Shown: in pieces, positions 10,915 to 21,873 of the stretch
Layout: each line of letters opens with the position of its first letter
How positions within the stretch are numbered: position 1 is the first letter of the stretch
Source of the DNA: Pseudofabraea citricarpa
Taxonomy: Eukaryota > Ascomycota > Leotiomycetes > Helotiales > Dermateaceae
Direction of reading: 5' to 3'
NCBI GenBank assembly: GCA_029641185.1
Contig: JAPWGK010000006.1
Span: forward strand, 186,001-250,000
DNA: 64,000 bases
Notes under the pieces: generated by a model
Told to the model about the DNA's origin: nothing
The model's input: the letters and a program-made list of their open reading frames with translations, nothing else
The model's database searches: none
Translations under genes and position numbers: made by a program

Positions 10915-11538
10915 ATGGCGCCTAAAGCTGGGACGCCAAAGAACTGGCCGGCGCAGATCCAATATATCTCTGTGCCGTGCTACTCCCCAACCCTGCCACC
11001 AGAAGCCCGCACCTCCCTACTCGCACGCTCAAGAGAAGCTCGAGATATCCCCTCGGACGTGCCAAAGGGACCTTCGTCAACGGTTCACATCAAGCCCATC
11101 TCCACGCCCTCACATCCGGCATGTGGACAGAGCGGGCTCTTTACCGCCAAAGCCCTCAAGCCGGGGGACTTCGTCATCCAATACCTGGGTGTCTACCACA
11201 TCACTACATCCCGAGCTGATGACCCTCATACAAAGTCGGATTATGATCTCTCGCTGGACCGGGAGATGGGCATTGGCATTGATGCAGACAAGACGGGCAA
11301 CGAGGCACGCTTTATCAATGACTACCGAGGCGTAGCTGAACGGCCCAATGCCGAGTTCAGAGAGATCTGGGATGCCAGGAGGAAAGAGAAGGGCATTGCC
11401 GTGTGGGTTCTTGGAGCTGGAAAGTCTGGCAATAATGGCTTCAAAGGGATCAAGAAGGGAGACGAGATCTTGGTCTCATATGGCAAGGGGTTCTGGGGTG
11501 CTAGGGGAGGAGAAGACGCAGAGACCGCTGATGCTTGA
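10915..11538 (+). CDS. Small SET-domain protein (putative lysine methyltransferase)
   Basis: Single exon, 207 aa, starting at an ATG in a good context (CACAATGGC). SET-type motifs can be followed from about residue 70 to 195: an opening SGLFTAKALKPGDFVIQYLG segment, a central ARFINDYRG that stands where RFINHS is usual, and a closing GDEILVSYGKGFW. The family transfers methyl groups from S-adenosylmethionine to lysines of histones or other proteins. Pre- and post-SET cysteine clusters are absent and the canonical NHxC box is altered, so the substrate and even activity are uncertain. The frame is open upstream to a GTG (10852), which I ignore. Confidence 0.78.
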   Translation: MAPKAGTPKNWPAQIQYISVPCYSPTLPPEARTSLLARSREARDIPSDVPKGPSSTVHIKPISTPSHPACGQSGLFTAKALKPGDFVIQYLGVYHITTSRADDPHTKSDYDLSLDREMGIGIDADKTGNEARFINDYRGVAERPNAEFREIWDARRKEKGIAVWVLGAGKSGNNGFKGIKKGDEILVSYGKGFWGARGGEDAETADA

Positions 11539-14500
11539 AGAAGAAAGATGAGGCAGCATGGCTTTTAAGCACAAAAGCAGAGACGAACAACATCCCGGCT
11601 ATAATCTTACATATCTAAAAAGGCCATATTATATCAAGTCTACTCTGCACTTCCTGGACACAACCTGGAACAGATATTGATTTTACATGGAGTGTACTAC
11701 AGTCTACAGCACGCTAGCTCTGCGGAGGGGAGACACGATTGGGCTCGTTGAATTAAGAATAGACACTAGATTTAGCGAGCATAGACACCATAGAGATCTA
11801 AGAGCTACCAGAGGGATGAAGGGGTAGACAGAGCCTTAGGAAAACATAAGGATGAGAGCGAGGATATGAGATGTAGATGGACGAAAGGCCCAAGTAAGCA
11901 AGGGCAAAATGGCAAATGATTGAGTCTAGTTTACCTTCCAAGTCTGTGTAAAAAGCGAACTGACCGAATGAATGATCATCTAAAGACTATCATCTGAAGA
12001 CTTAATATGAACTCCCCTTCCCCGACGGCAAGCGCCATTACTTCTCTCTCCTGGGAAAGGAACGAAAAGAAAGCCCAGAGTAGCAAAGCCCAGAGTAGCA
12101 CAAGCTATAACATCAAGAATCATAGGCAACAAAACCTCCCAGGGTCACACTTTGATATTTCATCGTACCATCGGTCTCGTCCACGCCATTATACATACCC
12201 CTGAGCTCTGTAGCCGATCTCGCCTATTCATCAAGATTTAAATACTTAAAACAGCATAGACTTTTGATATTTTGTGGGGTTATGGCCCGTGGCAATTCAG
12301 GCATGTCTTTCCTGTCCTCCACGGAGCTCCCACCTCTTTGTGGAATCAATTATAGATGAGTATCATAGGATGGATGATGCAGGAAAATTCCTTCTTCCTC
12401 AAAGGATGGCAATCATGCTGTTCATCTCTCGAAAGTATGGCATCTTGGTATTTCGATAAGCCTCTTCTTATCCTTCCATGGGAGTCAAGCATACCATCAT
12501 GTATTCCCTGGAAAGAAATGCAAGGAAAAGCTCAATTGAGGTAGCCAAGGAAACCTATTTTTAGGATGCTCTTTGACGGAGGACTCTCCGACCTCCCCTG
12601 TGAAGGATATGAAATGTAACCCTGGTTTCCAAATTCTACTGTATGAGGAGCACTCGGAGCACTTGAGGCCATAGGATACCTTGGAGACCAATAGTTTCTT
12701 GGGTGATAAGAGCAAGAACAATAGTTAGATCCTGGGCACTGCTGCATTGCACGTGTGAGAGTTAGCCTGTGTGCATCAACAGTATACTTAGCGTTTCGGA
12801 CCGTTCCAATAGCGAATAGGGTAGGTACCCTGACTCTTTGGCATCTGCAGTCCTGGAGACACTAGCAGAATAGTCTAACGGTGTTTTTCATTCCTGGGAG
12901 CTACATCGACTGGAAGGGAGAACCGGAAACGACAAGCAATATTGATGGCATTCATAGCGTGCAACTTTCATAAACTCCGGACTATCTCAATTGTCCGAGA
13001 TTCTAATCAGAATTTGACGGCCAGCAATTGATCCCCGGTGATGTGGCTGGTGGATCGCAAAACCCCTTGGGGACACACATTATTATTATCATTATTGCAC
13101 AAAGAAGAGACGTCGTCTGGACGTGTGACCTCGGCGGCAAGTTATTGCGCTTCCCCGACGTAGCATATCTCGTCGGCGACCATGTCAAAAGCGAGCGACT
13201 CGTGTTGGTCACGTGGTGCGGTATTTTCGATTGGCACCACCACAGACAGGATGCAACATTATGGAGCTTTTCACTGGCGGTGAGCTGGCCAGAAATGCAA
13301 GTCATCCAGCCAGTCATCCAACCTCCAGCAGCTAGATAACCGCCTCTGGTGTATGTCAATCGTATAAGGTCATCCGCGGTGGGGAGGGTCATCTCGGTCC
13401 TCCTCGAGATTACGATATGGAGAGGATGGAGTGGAGTGGAGCGTGGACGGCGCCATGCACGAGAGAAGCCCATCAGGAGGTGCATTAGCGTTAAACGACG
13501 ACTCTCTGAAGTATGAACCGTGCTCGGTGCTCAGTCAGTGTTGAGGGTGCTCTGGTCAACGAATGCACTGAACGATGCGAAGACAGGTGTTTGTTTGATG
13601 CGGGTATCGCGATGGGGGAAATCCTAATCCTTCTGGCAGCTTGGCAATACGTGTGTGAGTGCCTTTTATACTTCCGCTTGTCAACGGCGCCGTGGTGGAA
13701 AAAAGTCAAAATTCAGAGACACTGCTGCATCCTCTAGCCCGAGTTTAGAAGTTGCATGCTGATTTTGGAAGAAGAGCCCACTGGTCGATTATTATGTGTG
13801 GTGGCATCTGGGAGTGAGCACGGGTGAGCAACCACAGGCGATAGATCTGTTCTGTCATCGTTCGGCTTGTTTTTTTGCGGTTCCGGGAGGAAGATTTCTG
13901 GTGTGGTGGCTGTGGGAGAGTCCAAGGATACGGTAGACCAGATGATCTCTTGAGTGTAGAAACCTGAAAGACCGAAGAGAAAAAAAAGCGAGAAAAGCCA
14001 CTCACTGACTTGCACAACTGTTGAGCCAAAGTCGTAACGAGAGTAGCGGGGACCAATGGCTTGCAATAATATGAGGTCGCCGAGAGCTCAAAGCAGCAGT
14101 TCAGATGGACGAGCGAGGCTGTGCTGAGTGAGTGGAGGACAAGGAGACGTCCGTCTGACCTCATGGGACAGCATCTTGGATTTGCTACAGGTACACTGTT
14201 GCTGAGAGTCAACGCCTTTGTACCGTGCTGTCTGTCTGCCTCTCGAGTCTCTCTCTCCCCAGGACAGGATTCCGGCTAGTGGTGCATGATGCACATTGGC
14301 CATTTCAAATAGTCGGGCGCCATGCAAGGCCACATAAGCTGGGGAAAGCTACGGTCATGTAGCTACGAGATGGCTCTGTTTCAGTGGGAAGAGATACCAG
14401 CAAGTGCCGTGGAAGATGACGGTTCCGGGGAGGAATTGACTTTGGTGTTGTAGTCGGTGAAAGTTGAAGGTCAGTAGTGGTGAGTGAGAGTGAGTTGTGA

Positions 14501-15673
14501 ATGCAACAGTGGTTGCTTTTGGCCGATTGGCGCTGTTTGTGGGTGGGACGAAGCGCTTGAGCCTTGTTGCAGCGGGTGAAGTAGAAGTAGTGAGTGTGCA
14601 CTGTGCACGAGGGAGACAAGTTGGAGTGTGGGCGTGGGCGTGGGAGTGGGAGTGGGAGTGGGAGGAGAAGAGAGGAGAGGAGAGGTGGAAGAGGTGGAAG
14701 AGGCAGGGTTCGTGAAGTGGATGGAAGAAGGCCAACATGGAAATTGTGGGGTGGGCCTAAACGACAGCCTGAGGGTGCGGATAACGAAGCCAGCAGGCCA
14801 GCAAGCGAGGTGTACGAAAGTAGAGTGGTAGAGTGGTAGTAGCCACCAATAGAGGATTGGTTACTTAAGTGCCTCCTCCTCCTCCTCACCTCCTCACCTC
14901 CTCGCCTTGCCATATTGACTGTTTCCAGCCTTGCGGAAAGGGGGATTGTTGTGCAGGATCGCAGCTAGTACACATGTACCTCAAGAATAGAGATGGATCG
15001 AAGAGGATGTGATTGTGATGTGGTCCAAAGCGGTCAGAGGACAAAAGGGCGAAGCGAGCCCACCTTTTGCATCGTCTTTCTGCGTCTCTGCATCTTCGCA
15101 TCTGCGCCCCGGCCACCGTACCTAGAGTTGTCGCCTGAGGCCCCCCGCGTTTCCCATACCTACTCGATTGCAATCCGCCCGCCATTCAGGATTCTCTTAC
15201 AGCTCCTCCTCGACATCGAATCTTTACAGACTCCATCTTCCATTTTGGTCGCTCATACCGGATACCGGTGTCCTGCTGCTCTCAGCCGGCGCCGTACGGT
15301 GCAAGGCTTCGTCCTAAAACTCCCCTCAACCATTCTTGTCAGCTTTTGCATCATTTCCGGCGTTCTCAATTCCATCTTGTCACTTTGGAGTAACAGGCAT
15401 ATACCCATATACCCACGGGATCTTTGCCCTCGACCTGGCACCCACCACTTTCCTGTATATATTCGCGACTCGATTCATTTCGACTCTGCAGTCCGGGGCG
15501 ACTGCACTTCTTAGACCACCTCTTTTCCTTCAAAGGAGGCTACCTTACGCTTTCCATTCTCCAAACAACCATCTCGGGCGTCTCACCGTCGTCCGAACGC
15601 CACTTCAAACCCTAACAGCCCTATCCTCCTCGACGACAACAACAACAACACCACTACCGACCCCCTCAAAACT
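11539..15673. other. Long gene-poor region upstream of the copper-fist gene
   Basis: About 4.1 kb without a gene I can support. Frames on both strands are short or of simple composition. The tract at 14629-14712 is G/A-rich, 13080-13096 is (ATT)n-like, and a 15-bp unit around CCCAGAGTAGC is repeated at about 12071-12100. The last 600 bp before 15674 are strongly C/T-rich and include an ACAACA run, consistent with a long pyrimidine-rich promoter and 5' leader. A minus-strand frame at 12532-12747 was considered and rejected. Confidence 0.45.
14629..14712. repeat. Purine-rich simple sequence
   Basis: Imperfect GTGGGC / GTGGGA / GGAGA / GGTGGAAGA repeats on the plus strand. The strand asymmetry (almost all G and A) is of the kind that can form triplex or quadruplex structures. 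Confidence 0.8.
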
Positions 15674-17235
15674 ATGCTGATAGCTGGCGAGAAGTATGCC
15701 TGCGAGGCATGCGTGAGAGGTCATCGTGTCAGTAACTGCCAGCATTCTGATCGGCCTCTCCAGCACATCAACAAGAAGGTAGGTGGCCGTCGCAAGCCTT
15801 TGTCAGATCCTTCTAATCTTGATTGCACAGGGCCGTCCTGTATCACAGTGTACGCACTGCCGCACCCTGCGCAAGTCTCGCTCTGCCCACGTACGATGTG
15901 AGTGTGGTGAAAAGACGGCGCATGCGAAGGGAGCCTGTAACCATGACGGCGATTCTACGGGTGAGCTTTCAAGCAGTTTGTTGAGAATAACCATAGCATT
16001 TTCTGATCACTTACACAGCAGACAATTGCTGTTGCAGCCACGGCGCGAGATGCTCGTGCGCATTGAAAAAGGAACATCTGGATCCGGTACCTGAGTCGGA
16101 TTCTGATGAAGCTTCCTCGTCATCGACTCCCAATGAGCCTCGAAGACCTCGCGCCGCCACAACCCAATCAGAAAACTGCCTAACCATCTTCACCAATGGA
16201 CACCATAAACCGGTCCATAAGCACAACAACATGGCTCATAAATGCGGTCTTCCTTACGTAGTACCGAGGGCGCACTCGATACATGGTGCTTCTCCCTCGG
16301 GCTTGGCAAACAGATCGGTGGACAATCTGCCCCACACCAGCACGGTGGAGGCATTGCATAGCGATTCGCATTTAAAAGATTCAATTGTCAGCGCTCAACA
16401 GGAACAACGAATGGTGAAATCCGAACACGGATCACCACATCTGAGTCCAGCATCTAACTTAGATCAGCTCAATGGCCAGCTCCCACCCTTGGACTTTGCT
16501 GCTGCGAACGACTACGCCTTCTTCCAGAGCATGGATAACTTTTCAGCTGTTGATAGTGAGCAGCCTATATTCTCGGCCGGTCTGAGCTCCGCCTCAATTG
16601 ATTGGTCGCACTACGACGGCTTGGATTTTAACAATGACAACTTTGCAACATCCACCTATAGCCAGGCCCCATCGTTCACTGGATTCGATTTCAGCAGCAT
16701 CGATCAACCTGCCCTGACGACGACATCTACCTCGGGTGAGATATCAGAAGTGGAGGATTTTGCTATTCCTATTAATGAATCGTTGAACCGACCAAGCATT
16801 GCAAACCATCAATATGGATCGGATTACAACTCTGATTACGGAGGAGAAATTGACAAGTACCGCCTGAGCACCGCGTCCTCTTTCGTCGGCCTCCCACAAG
16901 CACAGATTCTTGCAGGCAGCAATGTTGAAGCATTTGACTTGGAAGAGTTCATGAAAGCATCCAGCTGCAGTGGAATGAATGATAATGGCAACAACGTTAT
17001 GCCAATCATGAATGGAGGATTTGTTGATGGACGCAAGCCCTTCGACGGCCTCCCTGCTTCTGGAAGCTTTACGGGCAACATGATGAAGGCCGCCCACAGT
17101 CAATCTCCATTCGAGGATAGCACATTCCAACTGCTTCCTGGTGAAGAAGAGATTGATTGGGCCAATGCTTTTCCGAACGGCGCCATCAGCGTTGGCGGAT
17201 TACCCGAAGACAACAATATCTGGGCCGCTCAATAA
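15674..17235 (+). CDS. Copper-fist transcription factor (Ace1/Mac1/Cuf1 family)
   Basis: Three exons, 15674-15778, 15831-15960 and 16022-17235, give 482 aa. Residues 1-60 form the copper-fist DNA-binding domain: MLIAGEKYACEACVRGHR, zinc ligands Cys10, Cys13, Cys22 and His24, then a GRPVSQC segment in which the GRP contacts DNA in the family. A Cys-rich block (CTHC, CECG, then NCCCSHGARCSC) follows and in relatives binds Cu(I). The rest is Ser/Asp-rich and probably an activation region. Relatives control copper uptake or copper detoxification genes; which of the two applies here cannot be told. The exon 3 acceptor is a tandem CAGCAG, so two isoforms differing by one Ala just before the second Cys block are possible. 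Confidence 0.92.
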
Positions 17236-18856
17236 CAAAAGTGGAAAGGCAGCAGGCCTAAAACCACTGTAACCCAATGTGAATGTTATTGCCCGGAAGA
17301 CGATGAATCTTTCATCGATGCATGGCGAAGGTGCGAATTCGTCATGATATGAATTATGAATATGCGAGATGATTTGGAAGATGTTCATATGCTCATAGAT
17401 TTCAACCTTTTTATAAACCGTTCACACCTATTTAGTCCGCTCTGTGTGCAGTCCATCCGTGACGAGTGCTGTATAATGTGTGCTATGTGGCGGCTGATGG
17501 TCTCCCCTATAGTGATTGAGGATTTGATCTGCCGAAGGACGCACTGCCGACACTACCGTTTGCTGACTGCTGTAGATAGGATTCCCAGTGCTAGCTAATG
17601 AGCTTGATCCTGGAAACCTGGGCCTGGATCCGTGTCGCTGTATTCGAGGCATGCTAATTTCCCGGGGCAGTCGAGAACAGTCGGTGTCTGGTCCAGGGCG
17701 ATGATTTGCGTTTCGGTCTTCGAAAACATTTCACCGCTACCCCTCATTGAAGCAACATCTCGACCTGCTGTACCCCGCCAAGGCCTCCCGCACTCAACCT
17801 GATATTGACCTGCACGCATTTCCCCGCGTTTTCTCTCCGGGCAACATATTGAAGCTCATATATCAAACGTTGCGCCATCTGTCCCATGATACGCTGTTTC
17901 AGCCGTCCAAACAGGCAGAACTTGTCACCACGCGATCTGGTACCGCAGACAGGAGAAGGAAAGCTTCTTTGCAGGTAGCATGTCTTTAGCCACAACCTTG
18001 GATTGTAATTGCCAATGGCAACAGTTACAAGCTATACTGAACGCCCTTGCAGCAGTGCATTATTACCCCGGAGTCCCAGACACAGTTACATGAACGTGAA
18101 AACAATCCTCCGAGGCAGCTCGTGACACAGCTACCTGACCTGATTTCTGCTGTAGCAGTGAACCAATACCTGATTCTAGCATAGAGAGAGAGATCAACAT
18201 TGGTTGATTCCCATTCCCCGCTGCTACTGTACATACAACAAGACAAGGGACTTGTTCTCAATTTCCCGAGGGCAGGGTTGGGTAGCACGCATAGGCTAGC
18301 TTGCGTGAAGTATCCTTCTCCGGCTCTTAATAGGAACGAACAAGCTCCCAAGATATTATTTCCGACTTGGAAGTGCAACTCTACTAAAGCTTCGCATACT
18401 GTCGTCTTGTGCGTAGGCGTAAAGAAGTCCTCGGTCACCAGTCGTCACCTAGCTGAACAAATATATCGTGTGATTATTGATTCGTATCTGCAGTGCAGAG
18501 ACTCGGGCTCACGTGACAACGCTAGCGGACCAACTATTTAGCGCAGCCTGCACGCAGAGCATCGTCGGTCAAGGCAGAACGATTCTCCATCGAATGCTCT
18601 ATTATCCTCCGCACCCTTATCATCCGCAACTAGTCAAGAGTTCAGATACCTCATCGCAACGCGATTGAAGCTCAAGACTGGATCGCGTGCATCTCCAGTA
18701 TCCAACAAACTTGCCGGTAAGTTCATTGCTTAAGGATTCATCGCGTGGCAGCCTCTGCAAGTTCACCCATCATACAACAACTTTCTGCGGAGGATACTCA
18801 AAGCTTTCACACTGACACCCTTGATTAAAGTAGCTGAAGTGCCCCCGCCCTTGCGG
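17236..18856. other. Intergenic, between two transcription-factor genes
   Basis: About 1.6 kb, no supported gene. It should contain the 3' UTR of the copper-fist gene and the promoter and leader of the Zn2Cys6 gene. A GTAAGT at 18718 followed by a possible AG near 18830 could mark a 5'-UTR intron, but this is weak. Confidence 0.4.
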
Positions 18857-21372
18857 ATGAACGCGACCATGAATCAAAACGATGCGGCCAGCATGCAGCA
18901 ATCGTATCCCTCTCCCAATGCCGTCGCGGCGGATAATGGCGGTCCTTTCTACTCGTCCCAGAATCAACCTACCGCAAACATGACAAGCCCTGAAGAGCTC
19001 CAACTTGCAGCACAATTGTCGCGGAACATGGCACCTAATATGACGAGCGACAATGTGATCGATAGCTTGCCTGCTCAAGATCCCAGGACGCAACAAGGAG
19101 TTGTCAATCACCAATACCAACAAGATCCGCAAAATCACGCTATGCACGATCATCAGCCGCAACAACAGCAACACATTGTTCACCACCAACAAACAAACAA
19201 CGCTCAGATGGACGGAATGGGCGGACAATACGGCAGCCCGATTCCTGCAGATGCTGCAACGGCCGCCAACAGAAGACGCTCCAAGGTTTCAAGAGCCTGC
19301 GATGAGTGCAGACGAAAGAAGATCAGATGCGACGCGTCGGAGGATGCGGGAGAAGGCGTGCAATGTACGAACTGTAAGCGCGTGGGTACAGAATGTCGTT
19401 TCAGCAGAGTGCCTATGAAGAGAGGACCTAGTAAAGGGTATGTACCTGGTTTGCTTATGTTCTTTGTGTTGGGGACGCGCGCTGGTCGTGTTTGCCTACC
19501 TCTCGAATTTGTTATAATGTCGGACCTGGTAACTGACCTCAATTTTCATCAGATACATCAAGGAGCTCGCAGACCGGCTTAATACCCTTGAGGGCGCGTT
19601 GCAGTCGGGAGAAATATCACAGCCGCCGCAACACGAGATGTCTTATCAACGCCGCCCGTCGGAAGAATTCTCTCCCGCTCCTGGTATGGAACAAGGCCGA
19701 AAGAGGTCCTTTTCAGCCATCTCAAATGATTTCAATACCCCGTACCAGGCCCAAAGACCCGCACCCAGCTGGCCATCACAAGATTCAGCAAGACAGAATC
19801 AATCATCCGCCGCAGCATTCCCATCCGCCGCAACATTCCCATCCGCCGCACTAGCTTCTGGCAATGGTCAGCTGTTCCGCGATCCCAATTACTCACCAAA
19901 TGGTCTTCAACAAACCACATGGAGAAATGCACCAGACGCGGTGAACAGACAGAATAGCTCCTTCAACTCGCAAGGAGATCAGACCCAAGCCGATCAAGTG
20001 GTTCCAGACCCCCATGCTTTAGTACAAGAGTAGGTTTAAAATTCTACCTAGCTGTTTCGACTTTGCTAATGCAATTTGTAGATACTACAGCACGATCCAT
20101 CTTACATATCCCATTCTATCGCAGTCAGACTCGGAGCCAATTGCTAAGATCACCCCTACGTCTCAAGATTCTTTCTTCAATGCTCTTTACAATGCCGTCC
20201 GATCATTTCCCTCTGATCAGACCTCCACATCTCCCCTGACTGTCAATGCTGCCAACTTTGATCACAGCGCTAGAGCATCCAAGATTTTACATCTTCAGGT
20301 GATATTGCTCGAGCTCATCGAAGTAACCAACTTAGATCCTATCTACAAGCATCGCCAGTCATCAACTTCACCCTCAATGCTCCTTGGAACCGCTGTTGGA
20401 CTTGCGTACTCCTTGAGACTTCATGTTCATAGGCAGTCCGAGAAGGTCTCTGAAGGAGAAACTGGTGTTGATGATCAATTGGAGAGACGACTATGGTGGA
20501 GCTTGGTGGTGATGGATAAGTGGCATGCTGCAAGCACATCAAGCCCGGTTATGATTCCTGATGACACTTGTGTCTTTTCCTCAGAAGATCGTACGGTGTT
20601 GGGCGATCCTCTCTATCACTTAGCCCGTGAGTTATCATTCTTTCCTACTGACCACACTCTCTAACGTCTTACAGGTCTTTCGCTTGTGCTTGCACAGATG
20701 TCTGAAATCTTGACCCTCCCCAAAGACGAATCCGAGATGAGCGTGAAAGAGGCATCTAGATATGGCACTCTTCTCAGAGGCCAACTCAAACGTGTGCAAG
20801 AAGACTTCCCTGAGACGTTCTTCCCTGCTTCCAACTGCCCATTGATACATCTCTGCTATTGGGCACTGCGGATCTTGATGGAACTTGTAAAGCCTGATTC
20901 AGAGCCCCAGGATCTGCTCGAACCAGCTTTGCATGTTATCACCCAACTCAACTTCAACACCACATTCGTCAGTCCGTTGACGTATCATGCGACTTCACTT
21001 GCCGTTCTAGCCCTCGTTGAGCTTATGGGCTTCGAAGCAACCAAAGCCGAAGCAACACTGTCTTTGAGATCCTTCTTGGAAAACCGACACGCACCTTCAA
21101 GCTGGGACGGAGTTATTAATGCGCTTATCACCAAAAAACTACCTCCAACCCCCAATACTGCTGCTGGACCTTCCAGTGCTCTCTCAGAAGCGTCTCTTAC
21201 AGCCAGCCAAGGCCTGCAGCGTCTTGCTGATCTTGCTACCGCGACGGAAGAGGGCAAACAAGATACTGAAAAGACAACCCCATCAAGCCCATTCCACCAA
21301 TACCACGAGCTCCGAGCAATAATTCGCAAAGGATACGCAAACGCTTTCGTTAATTCAGCGACCAATAAGTGA
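18857..21372 (+). CDS. Zn2Cys6 transcription factor, Rgt1-like
   Basis: Four exons, 18857-19437, 19553-20029, 20082-20626 and 20675-21372, give 766 aa. The N-terminus is Gln/Asn-rich. The Zn(II)2Cys6 cluster lies at about residues 147-179 (CDECRRKKIRC, then CTNCKRVGTEC) and is followed by MKRGPSKGYIKELADRLNTL, a linker and coiled coil that I associate with the glucose-responsive Rgt1 group and its filamentous relatives. The C-terminal half is a fungal-specific regulatory domain (motifs LLGTAVGLAYSLRLHVHR and RRLWWSLVVMDKW). It probably binds CGG-type sites in the nucleus and controls sugar transport or metabolism; that target set is inferred. Start choice: first in-frame ATG; another ATG lies four codons on. 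Confidence 0.85.
19804..19851 (+). repeat. 18-bp tandem repeat inside the Zn2Cys6 gene
   Basis: Two full and one partial copy of an 18-bp unit beginning CATCCGCCGC, encoding repeats of S-A-A-x-F-P. It is in frame, so length changes add or remove six residues without breaking the protein. Confidence 0.85.
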
Positions 21373-21873
21373 GGTTAGGAGGCCTTGAATGTCTTGTGTA
21401 TTTGTTCTGGTTACCTATTACCCCGATTTGGGCGATTTCGAAGCGATGAGATTTACTGCTTCTAGGGCAGGTTCACAAGGGCTGCCAAATCTTGGCTTGG
21501 CCTTTATGAGATGATGAACGAGCGAAATAATGGATAACGGCGTTATGAGGATTCCTTTCGCGTTCGTATGGGGGGCTGGACAGTCGAAAAACTACCTTGA
21601 TCTCTCTAATTACCTACTTGTATCATATTACTTTAGCATGGCGCGGTGATTTACAAAAATAAAAAACGGTTTCTCCAAATTAGACCATTCCTAGTGATTG
21701 TGATTTGAGGTTTTGTGCTTAATTAAATTCCGACATGCCATTTTTGACCGCGAGTTGCCATTACAGAATCTTACTTGTGTATTATCTTGTTTACAAGGAC
21801 CTAAGGGCTTGAGAGCATGTATCAAGTCCGTGGCGTTGCTGGGAGTGCTTTTGTACATTTGATGATGATCTAC
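21373..21873. other. Intergenic between convergent genes
   Basis: 500 bp shared by the 3' ends of the Zn2Cys6 and GH78 genes. AT-rich near 21650-21730, no gene seen. Confidence 0.4.

Noticed and set aside
12532..12747. 71-codon minus-strand frame starting MQQCPGSNYCSCSYH
   Set aside because: ATG start and Pro/Ser/Tyr-rich composition look slightly protein-like, but there is no family match, no splice partner I could join, and no supporting neighbour.
13003..13485. 160-codon minus-strand frame
   Set aside because: Composition is random (Trp, Cys and His scattered) and no domain is visible.
14305..14913. 202-codon minus-strand frame rich in Pro/Leu/Ser
   Set aside because: Arises from the purine-rich simple-sequence tract read on the other strand.
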